DNA of 44,257 nt from Cyclobacteriaceae bacterium (GTDB lineage Bacteria; Bacteroidota; Bacteroidia; Cytophagales; Cyclobacteriaceae). A program made the position numbers and the translations under genes. The stretch spans positions 1-44,257 of the forward strand of contig JAHEGY010000030.1 in assembly GCA_024644875.1 (NCBI GenBank), given 5' to 3'. Under the pieces are notes generated by a model, which was not told the DNA's origin, did not search any database, and worked only from the letters and a program-made list of their open reading frames with translations. Numbering within the stretch: position 1 is the stretch's first letter; each line of letters opens with the position of its first letter. Below, one piece after another: positions 1 through 8,190 of the stretch.

Positions 1-14
1 CTCAATTAAGAGAA

Positions 15-1055
15 ATGAAAAACAAGAAAACATCCTCATTTATTATTGCTGCGGCGATAATCATCGTTATTGCAGGACTGATGCAAGCCCAGAGCATAGT
101 TATACCTATCCTCCTTTCATTATTTATAAGTATAGTATGTACCCGACCCATCCTATGGCTTTCCAGGAAAAAAGTACCTTTTACGATTGCTGTTATTCTG
201 GTCTTAATGGGAATATTATTAATATTCCTGCTGATTGGCAGTTTGATAGGTGAATCTTTGGCAGAATTTGCAATGGATGCACCAAAATATGAAGATCGGC
301 TGAAAACAATTTTTCAAAATATAATGGTTCAACTTAACCAGGTAGGTATACAAGTAAAGTCGGAACAATTACTACAGATTTTGAACCCAAGCAAGATCCT
401 AAATTTTTCTGCAAATATGGTTGGGCAACTCGGTGGGATTATGTCAAACTCCTTCCTGATCATGTTGATTACCATTTTTATCCTTTTAGAAATTAACGCG
501 TTCGTATTAAAGGCCGATGTAATCGAATTAAAACATGGGAATTCCCTAAAATATTTAAATAAGATTGGTGAAAGCATACGGAATTATCTCAGTATTAAAA
601 CGATTGTCAGTCTTTTAACCGGAGTATTAATAGCTGTATATCTATTCATTATCGGTGTCGATTATGCCATACTATGGGGAGTCATTGCCTTCATGTTGAA
701 TTATATTCCCAATATCGGTTCCATCATCGCTGCTGTTCCAACCATGCTATTGGCACTCGTACAATTGGGTTTTGGTGGTATGCTTTGGACAGGTGTTGGA
801 TATCTGGCTGTAAATATGATCATTGGAAACTTCGTGGAACCAAAAGTTATGGGCAAGGGACTTGGACTTTCAACCCTGGTTGTTTTTCTCTCTCTTATAT
901 TCTGGGGCTTTATTTTCGGCTCTGTAGGCATGTTCCTTTCTGTTCCCTTAACCATGACAATAAAAATCATACTTGAATCCGATAAAAAGACAAGTTGGAT
1001 GGCTGTACTGCTGGGTACAGAGGAAGAGACTAAAAGAATTCTGGATGAATCATGA
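15..1055 (+). CDS. AI-2E family transporter (PerM/TqsA-like membrane protein)
   Basis: A 346-residue polytopic inner-membrane protein. The N-terminus has two or three hydrophobic segments (about residues 8-75), then a soluble stretch (about 80-130), then further membrane segments to about residue 330. That is the usual layout of the AI-2E exporter family (PF01594). The conserved core near residues 220-310 is visible, with the motif LNYIPNIGSIIA followed by GNFVEPKVMGKGLGLS. Members export small molecules or ions; the substrate of this one cannot be read from sequence. The ATG at 15 follows a purine-rich AAGAGA, and length matches the family. It stands alone, tail to tail with the TonB receptor gene. 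Confidence 0.9.
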   Translation: MKNKKTSSFIIAAAIIIVIAGLMQAQSIVIPILLSLFISIVCTRPILWLSRKKVPFTIAVILVLMGILLIFLLIGSLIGESLAEFAMDAPKYEDRLKTIFQNIMVQLNQVGIQVKSEQLLQILNPSKILNFSANMVGQLGGIMSNSFLIMLITIFILLEINAFVLKADVIELKHGNSLKYLNKIGESIRNYLSIKTIVSLLTGVLIAVYLFIIGVDYAILWGVIAFMLNYIPNIGSIIAAVPTMLLALVQLGFGGMLWTGVGYLAVNMIIGNFVEPKVMGKGLGLSTLVVFLSLIFWGFIFGSVGMFLSVPLTMTIKIILESDKKTSWMAVLLGTEEETKRILDES

Positions 1056-1172
1056 AGGAGTATTAAAATAAAGCTATCCGAAAGATATTTTTTCAGGATC
1101 TTAAATCTGGATTCGTTTAGCAGAGCAGTGTGAGGGAAAGTTTTGGAGATCAAATATTAATATAAGGTACAT

Positions 1173-3689
1173 TTAAAAATTGACCCGGAACATTATATTG
1201 GGAGTAAAACTTAAAGCATATTGTTGAACTTCATTAATATCAGAATCTGAATCCATCTGATAAAAGATATTTAATATATTCTGCTTATTTATAAGATTCC
1301 ATACCGATGCCCCCAACTCTGCATTTACACTTTCACTTATTCCTATTTTATATTTTGCAGAAATATCTACACGTAAATACTCATCCAACCGGGATGTATT
1401 TGGATCATTATATAAAATATCTTCTCCGGATGTACCCGCTGGTTCAGTATAGGGTTTTCCGGTCCTCCAGTTCAGACCAGCTGATAATTGAAATTTCTGT
1501 GTATGATAACTTGCACCACCGGATACAATATGCCTATTATCAATATTATTGGGGAATACAGATGGTGTGAATTCCGGGAAATAATATTCATTTTTAGCGA
1601 GGGAATAGCTTAGCCACAAATTGAATGCCTTGATTCTTTTATTAAATAGAAAATCCAAACCATATACTTCATAATCGCCAGTGCTTCGTACAAACTGATA
1701 TTGATTCTGAAAGCCCTGGCTTGAAGATGTTATTCCTTCGACTTGTTTAAGATAACCTTCTACACTGATTAATGTCCCGGATTTCTGAAAATGAATACCT
1801 GCTGATAACTGCTTACTCTTCATGATTGGTATGTCCTCGTTATTTGCAAGTATCCATCTTCTTTTCTCCACTCCAAGAAAATCATTTTGTAAATCTATGA
1901 TTTGTGCCGTGGCCTGACTCTTGAATTCGCCAAGGACTTCAAGCGAAAAATATTTGAGGAACTTTTGGTTAAAAGCAATCCTGGGCTCAACGGTCCATTC
2001 ATAGAATTTCTGAAAATAGTTAATTCTAAAACCACCCCTTATGTTTGTGTTTCCGGAATTTGAAATATAATTGGCTTCGGCGAAAAGACTATGGCTTAAC
2101 AAAACCCTTTTAATATATCTCCGGAAAAGAGGATTGTTGATCTCAACAAGATTCCCAATACCTGTTTCTATTAGTTGGTATCCACCGAAAATATCCCAAT
2201 TATTAGAAAAGAGGTATCTCGCATCCAGTTTCAATCCTTTTTCCAACACTTCATTTTCCTGTATCAATCTTTGATCATTATAGAGATCGAAATTAACTGC
2301 AGCCAGATCATAATCAGAAAGATACAGTTGAGCGTTCGTTCTCAATTTTTCATTCCATAATCGATTGTAAACCAGGCCGGCGGCCATACTTGTTTGCTCC
2401 AGTCCGCTTGTTTTTGACTCATTTTCCCCATTAAGAACAGCATTTTCCTGATATTCTATATCATTATAGATTCTCAGGAAACTCAATTCCACTTTATCCT
2501 TGCTAGTTATATTGTAATTATAATTTATACTCAAATCGTGGAACTCAAAATTCTCATCAGAATTTATGAGCGAATCAGGATTATCAGTTGGATTTAGAAC
2601 TTCTGTGTTTCTGAAAACCCTGTCAAAATAACTTTTATATGTAGGGGTTTCTACCAGGTCAGCAATTGACCTTCTCGCAGAGATCTGAAGAGTGGATTTT
2701 TTAAACAGGGGTATATTTATATTTGCATCTGCATTTATCATATTAATGCCGGCACTGCCTGTAACTTTTTGTTTCACCTGGTGATCCGTTTCAATACTGA
2801 GTGTACTTGAAACCGCATCACCTAAAAAGGCACTGGAACCATTTTTTGTAAGGCTCACCCTGTTTGTAATATATGGATTAAAGGCAGATATAAGGCCAAA
2901 AAAGTGACCTGACTGGTACATTTTGATACCGTTCCAAAGAATCAGATTCTGATCATTAGTCCCCCCCCTGACATTTATATCAGATACCGTTTCATCTATA
3001 CTGATTATTCCCGGCAAGTATTGTATAGTATGTAAAACATCCGGATCGGTAAGCCCCGGAAGGATTTCAAGTATTTCTGCATCGATCGTATATACTCCTT
3101 CAGCATCCTTTTCAATTCCTTCTGAAATAAAATTTGTTATAACCAGTTCCTTAAGTTTTATTCGTTGTTGATCTAATTTTATAGTATCACATCTATCTTT
3201 TGAAAACTGGAATGCTGGTTTAATGAGATACTCGTATCCCAAATATCGAAAAAGTACAGAATCCCTACGAGTTAAACCTGTAAGCCTGAATCCCCCGCTT
3301 TCATTGCTGACCGTAAATTTTGATGGCCCTTGAATAGTCGCACCATGAATGACACGACCATTTTTACTGTCCACAAGAATTCCGCATAAGGTAATATTAT
3401 TCGTTTCAACACGATTAATAGTTATGAACCGATCACTAAGCCGTTGAATGTTTAGGCCGGTTTTATTTTTAAGATATTGAATTGCCTCAGGGAGATCAAT
3501 ACCAGCGGATGGGGGTTTTAAAAATATACCATTGATATCCTCATCCACAAAAGTAAATGATACTTGATATCTTTCTTCCAGATCAACAAGAATGGCTCCC
3601 AGTGATATTTCCCCATCTTCCTGAGCAGCAATTGAAATATGGATCAAATAGGGAATAATAAATAGAAGAATGTATTTATTCAACTTCAC
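1173..3689 (-). CDS. TonB-dependent outer-membrane receptor with N-terminal STN signalling domain
   Basis: An 838-residue outer-membrane receptor. In order it shows a signal peptide (1-22, ending SIAAQ), an STN/secretin-like domain (about 25-92), a carboxypeptidase-regulatory-like beta domain (about 100-175), a plug (about 197-300, with INVRGG and a GxFFG segment) and a 22-strand-type barrel to the final aromatic residue (ending FRVNF). An STN domain next to FecR and an ECF sigma gene is the hallmark of a receptor that signals ligand binding inward to an anti-sigma factor. No SusD gene follows, so a glycan role cannot be assumed. The start is GTG, inside the last codons of fecR (14-nt overlap), which suggests translational coupling. 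The ligand is unknown. Confidence 0.92.
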   Translation of the reverse strand: MKLNKYILLFIIPYLIHISIAAQEDGEISLGAILVDLEERYQVSFTFVDEDINGIFLKPPSAGIDLPEAIQYLKNKTGLNIQRLSDRFITINRVETNNITLCGILVDSKNGRVIHGATIQGPSKFTVSNESGGFRLTGLTRRDSVLFRYLGYEYLIKPAFQFSKDRCDTIKLDQQRIKLKELVITNFISEGIEKDAEGVYTIDAEILEILPGLTDPDVLHTIQYLPGIISIDETVSDINVRGGTNDQNLILWNGIKMYQSGHFFGLISAFNPYITNRVSLTKNGSSAFLGDAVSSTLSIETDHQVKQKVTGSAGINMINADANINIPLFKKSTLQISARRSIADLVETPTYKSYFDRVFRNTEVLNPTDNPDSLINSDENFEFHDLSINYNYNITSKDKVELSFLRIYNDIEYQENAVLNGENESKTSGLEQTSMAAGLVYNRLWNEKLRTNAQLYLSDYDLAAVNFDLYNDQRLIQENEVLEKGLKLDARYLFSNNWDIFGGYQLIETGIGNLVEINNPLFRRYIKRVLLSHSLFAEANYISNSGNTNIRGGFRINYFQKFYEWTVEPRIAFNQKFLKYFSLEVLGEFKSQATAQIIDLQNDFLGVEKRRWILANNEDIPIMKSKQLSAGIHFQKSGTLISVEGYLKQVEGITSSSQGFQNQYQFVRSTGDYEVYGLDFLFNKRIKAFNLWLSYSLAKNEYYFPEFTPSVFPNNIDNRHIVSGGASYHTQKFQLSAGLNWRTGKPYTEPAGTSGEDILYNDPNTSRLDEYLRVDISAKYKIGISESVNAELGASVWNLINKQNILNIFYQMDSDSDINEVQQYALSFTPNIMFRVNF

Positions 3690-4587
3690 CTGTTAATATG
3701 ATCTGTTGATCTTCAGTTATTTGATAAGAAATATTTTGAGGGATAGTGATAGATTTTAAAGCAAGGATCATGTCTTCATGGGTAAATCTTCCCGTAAAAA
3801 GTACTTCCATATCCACATTTTTCGATACGATCTTTACATTATACTGTCTTTCAAATTCGCTGGTTACCTGATGAAAAGGAACACTTTTAAAGGCACTTTC
3901 ATCATTCAGCCAGACGGGTTCGAACTCATTAACAAAATTACTCCTGATTACTTCCCCATTTACAACCCTAATTGAGTGGTATGCAGGTAATTCACTTTGA
4001 TCAGCACTTGTTTTAACGCTCACAAGACCTTCATAACATACCACCTCGAAGAAATCCTGGCGTTGTTTCACATTGAATTGGGTTCCTAAAACACTTACAG
4101 TACCTGAAGAAGTCTGAACATCAAATTTTGATCCCTTTTTCACTTTAAAGAAAGCTTCACCTATAAGCTCCAGGTTTCTGTTTTTATCCCATGTCCTTTT
4201 ATTATAAGTAATTTTTGATACTGAATTCAGGATAACAACAGATGAGTCCGGAAGCAGAACTTCTTTTGATTCGGCGATGCTGGTTTCAATTGTTGCAGGC
4301 AGGTAATATGAAATAATTAAATAACCGCCTACAACAATTGTTAACATAGCTGCTACTCTGAGTAATGTTTTTCGCCATTCTATCTTTATTTGTTTTCCTC
4401 TTTTACTTTTATCCCTGTTTAGCCTTTGTAATTCTGCTTCAGTGTCATAGTCAGGAGCCCTAAATCGCTGGATCGAATCAGACAATTTCCTCAGTTCTTT
4501 GAAGGAATCCGTTTTTTCAAATCGGGATCGCTCTTCCTCAGTCAAGGTACCGTTCAACCACTTCTCTATATATTGATCAGTATTCAT
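3676..4587 (-). CDS. FecR-family anti-sigma factor
   Basis: A 303-residue single-pass inner-membrane regulator. The cytoplasmic N-terminus (1-73) has the short helical anti-sigma segment, one transmembrane helix lies at about 77-96, a periplasmic FecR domain covers about 100-195 (with GEAFFKVKKG and SVLGTQFNV), and a DUF4974-like C-terminal domain covers about 230-300. In this family the periplasmic part contacts the STN domain of the receptor and the cytoplasmic part holds or activates the ECF sigma factor. It is encoded 60 nt after the sigma gene and overlaps the receptor gene, so the three form one cell-surface signalling unit. A predicted sigma-specific promoter sits directly upstream. 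Confidence 0.92.
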   Translation of the reverse strand: MNTDQYIEKWLNGTLTEEERSRFEKTDSFKELRKLSDSIQRFRAPDYDTEAELQRLNRDKSKRGKQIKIEWRKTLLRVAAMLTIVVGGYLIISYYLPATIETSIAESKEVLLPDSSVVILNSVSKITYNKRTWDKNRNLELIGEAFFKVKKGSKFDVQTSSGTVSVLGTQFNVKQRQDFFEVVCYEGLVSVKTSADQSELPAYHSIRVVNGEVIRSNFVNEFEPVWLNDESAFKSVPFHQVTSEFERQYNVKIVSKNVDMEVLFTGRFTHEDMILALKSITIPQNISYQITEDQQIILTGEVE

Positions 4588-4606
4588 TTTAAGTGCTTTT
4601 CAATAG

Positions 4607-4636
4607 TATAACAGTTTAATGATCATTTTTCCTACC
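4607..4636 (-). promoter_or_regulatory. Predicted ECF-sigma promoter of fecR-TonB receptor operon
   Basis: On the minus strand the sigma-fecR gap contains GGTAGGAA (4636 to 4629), 14 nt, then CTGTTATA (4614 to 4607), ending 19 nt before the fecR ATG. The same two blocks with the same 14-nt spacing occur in front of the divergent lipoprotein at 5255-5284. The GGAA core resembles known ECF -35 elements. Assignment to the adjacent sigma factor is inferred from the shared sequence and context. Confidence 0.6.
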
Positions 4637-4647
4637 ATGGGACTCAA

Positions 4648-5157
4648 TTAAATTTTACCTACCTGTTCTTTTAATTTTTTTAGTGCAGTATATATTCGCT
4701 TTTCCACAGCCTTCCGTGAAATTCCCAGCATTTCAGCTATTTCCTGATGTCGTTTTCCATCAATTCGATTCAAGAGAAAGGCCGTTCTTTGTTCTTCTGT
4801 CAGGTTTTCAATGCCGGTTTTTAATTTCTCCATATATTCCTTTTCCTCTAACAGGTACTCAGGAGATTCAGTGTTATGGTCTTTGAGATCTTCCCTGCTG
4901 GAATAATTTAAAGCTGTTTTCTTCCTGGAAAGCTCATTAAGCATCAGCCGGTTGGCTACAGTGAAAAGAAATGATCTGGCCTTCCCGGGTAATATTTTAT
5001 GACAATTATCCCAAAGTTTTAAAAATGCTTCCTGGACGAGGTCTTTAGGATTATTATCCATTCCATATTTATAATACAGAAAATCATGAAGTTCCCTCGA
5101 ATGAAGCCTGAAGATCTCATTAAACTTCTCCTCTTTACATATATTATCCGTGGACAT
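4648..5157 (-). CDS. ECF-type RNA polymerase sigma-70 factor (FecI-like)
   Basis: A group-4 sigma factor of 169 residues from the ATG at 5157. An in-frame GTG at 5217 would add 20 residues, but those do not look like the family N-terminus, so I prefer the ATG. Region 2 is visible (DLVQEAFLKLW, about 39-50, then RSFLFTVANR), as is region 4 with its helix-turn-helix (GKRHQEIAEMLGISRKAVEKR, about 132-152). It would bring RNA polymerase to the promoters of the receptor operon and probably of the divergent lipoproteins. Its partner anti-sigma factor is the FecR protein encoded next. I see no copy of the predicted sigma promoter in front of this gene, so it may be made at a basal level. Confidence 0.9.
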   Translation of the reverse strand: MSTDNICKEEKFNEIFRLHSRELHDFLYYKYGMDNNPKDLVQEAFLKLWDNCHKILPGKARSFLFTVANRLMLNELSRKKTALNYSSREDLKDHNTESPEYLLEEKEYMEKLKTGIENLTEEQRTAFLLNRIDGKRHQEIAEMLGISRKAVEKRIYTALKKLKEQVGKI

Positions 5158-5254
5158 AGAGAAAATCCAATATCTTGATATAGCATTATATAAAGTGTAA
5201 ACGTATTTATTTAACACCCTATATTTAAATTTTTCTGATTTTTTTTTAGGTCGG

Positions 5255-5284
5255 GGTAGGAATTTCGTTGGTTGGTCTGTTTTA
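5255..5284 (+). promoter_or_regulatory. Predicted ECF-sigma promoter of the divergent acidic lipoproteins
   Basis: GGTAGGAA (5255-5262), 14 nt, then CTGTTTTA (5277-5284), 33 nt before the ATG at 5318. It matches the element ahead of fecR in both blocks and in spacing. A run of T residues lies just upstream. The direct observation is the match. Control by the adjacent sigma factor is inference. Confidence 0.6.
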
Positions 5285-5317
5285 TTATCGATTTTGAAAC
5301 TAAAAAACTAATTGCAC

Positions 5318-6751
5318 ATGAAAACTAGCTTAAGATTACTCACGCTTGTATCAATGATCGGCCTGTTGCTTTTCTTTGGATGTCAGCAGGATGTTACAGA
5401 GATCATTGAGGCTCCAACCGCAGAGGTTATCACACCTGACTCAAAGGTGGCAGAACTTGTTCAACGTACCGCGATGAGAGACGGATCCGAAGATAATATT
5501 ATTGATAAATCCAGTTGTTCATCAATCGTATTACCAATAACTGTCGTAGTTAATGGATTGGAAATACACCTTGATTCAGAGGAAGATTTAGTAACTGTGG
5601 AGAAAATTCTTGATCAATTCGAATGGGACGATGATATCATAGAAATTCTTTTCCCGATAACTGTTATACTCGCTGATTACACTGAACTTGTAATCAATAG
5701 TGATGACGACCTGGAGACACTCTGGGAATCATGTGGTGAAAATGAAATTGATGATGATATTGAATGTATAGACTTTGTTTATCCTTTCACCATTTCAGTA
5801 TTCGATTCTGAGAACCAGCTATCGGATGTAACCACCGTAGAGAACGATGAACAACTCCATTATTTCTTTAAAGAATTTGAGGACGATGAGGTAGCCAGTA
5901 TTAATTTTCCTATTACTGTTGTCCTTTCAGATGGTTCAGAATATGTTGTTAACGATCATGACGAACTGGAAAACCTGATAGATGCTGCAAAAGATGATTG
6001 TGATGAGGATGATGACAATGATTACAATGACGATGATGTGGACGACTCAGACTTGCGCCAAGTATTGGTAGATGGCCTGTGGGAAGTCACAAAATTCATG
6101 GATGAAGAAGACGAGACGGCAATATTTGATGGATTCGTTTTCGATTTTCTTGAAAATGGTGTCGTTGAGGTAAGCAAAAATGGTCAGGGATACCGTGGTG
6201 AGTGGACAACCTATGGGGATGAGGGTACATTGGAACTGGAACTGTTTTTTGGTGATGAATACCCTTTGGCAGAAATCGTTGATGACTGGGACCTCATAGA
6301 ATTTGATGGAAATATTATAAAGCTAAAAGACATAAGCGGTGGAGATGGTTCTGTTGAATACTTGACCTTTGAACGTCCTACCGACAATGGAGGAGGAGAA
6401 CCAAATGCCTCTTTATCCGATATCTTAATCGAAGGTACCTGGGTGGTAGCTAAATACAATGACTCCGGGGATGATGAAACATTGGATTATAACGGATTCT
6501 CCTTTGATTTCTTGGAAAATGGCACTGTGGTAGCTACAAAAAATGATGATGTTGTAGAGGGAACCTGGTCAGTAAATACAGATAGCGGTCAGGAAAAGTT
6601 TATACTGGATTTTGGAGAAACACTTCCTTTGAATGAATTCAATGATGATTGGGATATTGAGGATGTATTGGAAAACCGTGTGGAATTTCACAGCATAAGT
6701 GGGGGTGATGGCACCTTGGATGTTCTTGTTTTCGAAAAAGAAACAATGTAA
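5318..6751 (+). CDS. Acidic lipoprotein with four PITV-type repeats and two lipocalin-like repeats
   Basis: A 477-residue secreted lipoprotein of unknown function. The signal peptide ends at LLFFGC, placing the lipidated Cys at 22. Residues 70-225 hold four related units of about 30-45 residues, each opening with a beta-strand motif (LPITVVV, FPITVIL, YPFTISV, FPITVVL) and followed by a D/E-rich element such as NSDDDLE. An Asp-rich linker (about 226-246) follows. Then come two copies of a roughly 105-residue lipocalin-like domain (about 246-352 and 365-473), each with a GxW start, a FDFLENG strand and an ISGGDG turn. The start is ATG 5318; a TTG 6 nt earlier is unlikely. It is divergent from the sigma-FecR-receptor operon and carries a matching promoter, so it is probably part of the same response. 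Strong acidity suggests binding of cations or basic ligands, but that is inference. Confidence 0.85.
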   Translation: MKTSLRLLTLVSMIGLLLFFGCQQDVTEIIEAPTAEVITPDSKVAELVQRTAMRDGSEDNIIDKSSCSSIVLPITVVVNGLEIHLDSEEDLVTVEKILDQFEWDDDIIEILFPITVILADYTELVINSDDDLETLWESCGENEIDDDIECIDFVYPFTISVFDSENQLSDVTTVENDEQLHYFFKEFEDDEVASINFPITVVLSDGSEYVVNDHDELENLIDAAKDDCDEDDDNDYNDDDVDDSDLRQVLVDGLWEVTKFMDEEDETAIFDGFVFDFLENGVVEVSKNGQGYRGEWTTYGDEGTLELELFFGDEYPLAEIVDDWDLIEFDGNIIKLKDISGGDGSVEYLTFERPTDNGGGEPNASLSDILIEGTWVVAKYNDSGDDETLDYNGFSFDFLENGTVVATKNDDVVEGTWSVNTDSGQEKFILDFGETLPLNEFNDDWDIEDVLENRVEFHSISGGDGTLDVLVFEKETM

Positions 6752-6801
6752 ACGTTTATAGTATCAAAAAAGAAAAAAAGTATTAAACAATAAAAAACAG
6801 T

Positions 6802-7641
6802 ATGATGAAAAATTTGAAAAACCTGATTCCATTATTATTAATCATTATTGGATTATTCCTGACCAGTTGTGGAGAGGATGTTGATCCCAACCTGGCAGAT
6901 GTTCAGCTGAAGATTAAAGCTACTTCGAATGTTGGTGAATTTGACGCCAGGGGAAGGACCCTGGAAGATCATATTACATTCAACCAGGTTCTGCTGGGTG
7001 TTACAGAGATTGAATTTGAATCAATTATTGACGACCATTCAGATGATCACAGTGGAAGTGATAATAGTGGCGACGATGATGATTCTGATGATGACAGCAA
7101 TGATGACTCCAGCGATGATGATTCGAGTGATGACGATTCTGATGACTCTTTTGACGATTCTGATTTCGATATAGAATTTGAAGGAAAATTCGTGGTAGAT
7201 CTGATTGCAGGAACCAGCAATCCTGATTTTGGTGTTGCGGATGTTTTACCGGGTGTATATAAGGAAATTGAATTAAAGCTGGAACCGATCCTTGAAAATG
7301 GCCATTCAATCTATATTGAATTGACGTATAATGTCGATGGTTCTGAGCCTGTAGTTATTCAGTATTCTAGTGACAGGCATATCGAGTTCGAAATTGAACG
7401 TAAGACAGGGATTCATATTGATGGTGGGGCACTAAATCAGATACTGATATTATTCGATCTTGACCACTTCCTGGAAAGTATAAATATCAATGAAGCAAGT
7501 GCAGATATAGATGGAATTGTCAGAATAAATAGTAATTCCAATTCAGATATTGCGGCAGCTATATGGTCCAAGCTTAATTTAATGCTGGATGCTGGAGAAG
7601 ACCACGATGGGGATGATGATTTTGATGATGATGAGGATTAG
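6802..7641 (+). CDS. DUF4382-like acidic lipoprotein
   Basis: A 279-residue lipoprotein with lipobox LTSC (Cys 23). After a first beta segment (about 33-75) there is a tract of almost only Asp and Ser (about 77-122). A beta-sandwich half follows (about 124-245) with VVDLIAGTS and LPGVYKEIELKLEP, the pattern of DUF4382-type extracytoplasmic domains. The C-terminus is again poly-Asp. The gene lies 50 nt after the preceding lipoprotein gene with no terminator between, so the two are probably co-transcribed. A strong hairpin terminator follows. Function is unknown; the acidic tract may bind calcium or other cations or act as a flexible spacer. The start is the first of two adjacent ATG codons. 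Confidence 0.82.
   Translation: MMKNLKNLIPLLLIIIGLFLTSCGEDVDPNLADVQLKIKATSNVGEFDARGRTLEDHITFNQVLLGVTEIEFESIIDDHSDDHSGSDNSGDDDDSDDDSNDDSSDDDSSDDDSDDSFDDSDFDIEFEGKFVVDLIAGTSNPDFGVADVLPGVYKEIELKLEPILENGHSIYIELTYNVDGSEPVVIQYSSDRHIEFEIERKTGIHIDGGALNQILILFDLDHFLESININEASADIDGIVRINSNSNSDIAAAIWSKLNLMLDAGEDHDGDDDFDDDED
7030..7167 (+). repeat. GAT/GAC/AGT-rich microsatellite-like tract in coding sequence
   Basis: Repeating Asp and Ser codons (GATGATGAC, GATTCTGAT and variants) fill about 138 nt and encode the acidic tract of the DUF4382-like lipoprotein. Units of 3, 6 and 9 nt recur, so in-frame length change by slippage is plausible. Confidence 0.7.
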
Positions 7642-7664
7642 TTGCTCATTTGGTTAATCCAAAA

Positions 7665-7690
7665 AAAATCCCGCTATTTCGCGGGATTTT
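7665..7690. terminator. Bidirectional intrinsic terminator
   Basis: Perfect 10-bp stem AAAATCCCGC / GCGGGATTTT with a 6-nt loop, an A-run before and a T-run after. It sits between the convergent lipoprotein gene (ends 7641) and the small minus-strand gene (ends 7696), so it can serve both. Confidence 0.9.
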
Positions 7691-7695
7691 TTATT

Positions 7696-7965
7696 TTAGT
7701 TCAAGTGTAATCGCATTTGTATAGAACCTGAATCATTACAGGCAAAGCCATGCTTTACAAGTGATTTTACTAAACCACGACTAAGATTCCTGAAAATAGT
7801 TATGGTATCTGATCTTCTTTTTAACCTGACATACATATCAACAGAATAGTCCACATAAATATTGATGAAAGGAATATCATTATAATATTCCAGAAAAGCC
7901 TCAGCAATAACTTCGTCGTTTAGAATAAATACCTTGCTGCTATCCAGGTTATCGTAATCTTTCAT
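7696..7965 (-). CDS. Small protein of unknown function
   Basis: An 89-residue protein that I do not recognise. It has no signal peptide and no membrane segment. The sequence alternates short strands and helices (AFLEYYNDIPFINIYVDYS, then a basic RLKRRSDTITIFRNLSRG), consistent with a small alpha/beta cytoplasmic protein. The ATG at 7965 is preceded by TAGGAT. Its stop lies right beside the shared terminator at 7665-7690, which supports it as a real transcription unit. Upstream lie about 225 nt with nothing I recognise. Confidence 0.6.
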   Translation of the reverse strand: MKDYDNLDSSKVFILNDEVIAEAFLEYYNDIPFINIYVDYSVDMYVRLKRRSDTITIFRNLSRGLVKSLVKHGFACNDSGSIQMRLHLN

Positions 7966-8190
7966 ATCCTATTAACGCAGGATCCGGCTTATTAATATAT
8001 TCTTGTATAAGACTAATCCGAAAATTTTACAGTGGGATTAAATAATTGTAATATAAGGAGTCCGATTTGCATTATTTGGATAGGCCGTGAACTTTTTCTA
8101 TGTTTACTTCTCCAAGATAACATTTCAAATACTTAAAATTAGAATTATTTTAGGTAGGTATTTATCTAGGGATAAATACAAAAGCAGATA

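Noticed and set aside
1173-5157. Polysaccharide-utilisation locus
   Set aside because: There is a TonB receptor with sigma and FecR but no SusD gene and no linked carbohydrate enzyme in the same unit; the GH2-like gene is separate and beyond a terminator.
7025-7309. His/Asn-rich 94-residue minus-strand frame
   Set aside because: It is the antisense of the Asp/Ser codon tract, so the His richness is an artefact of GAT/GAC repeats.
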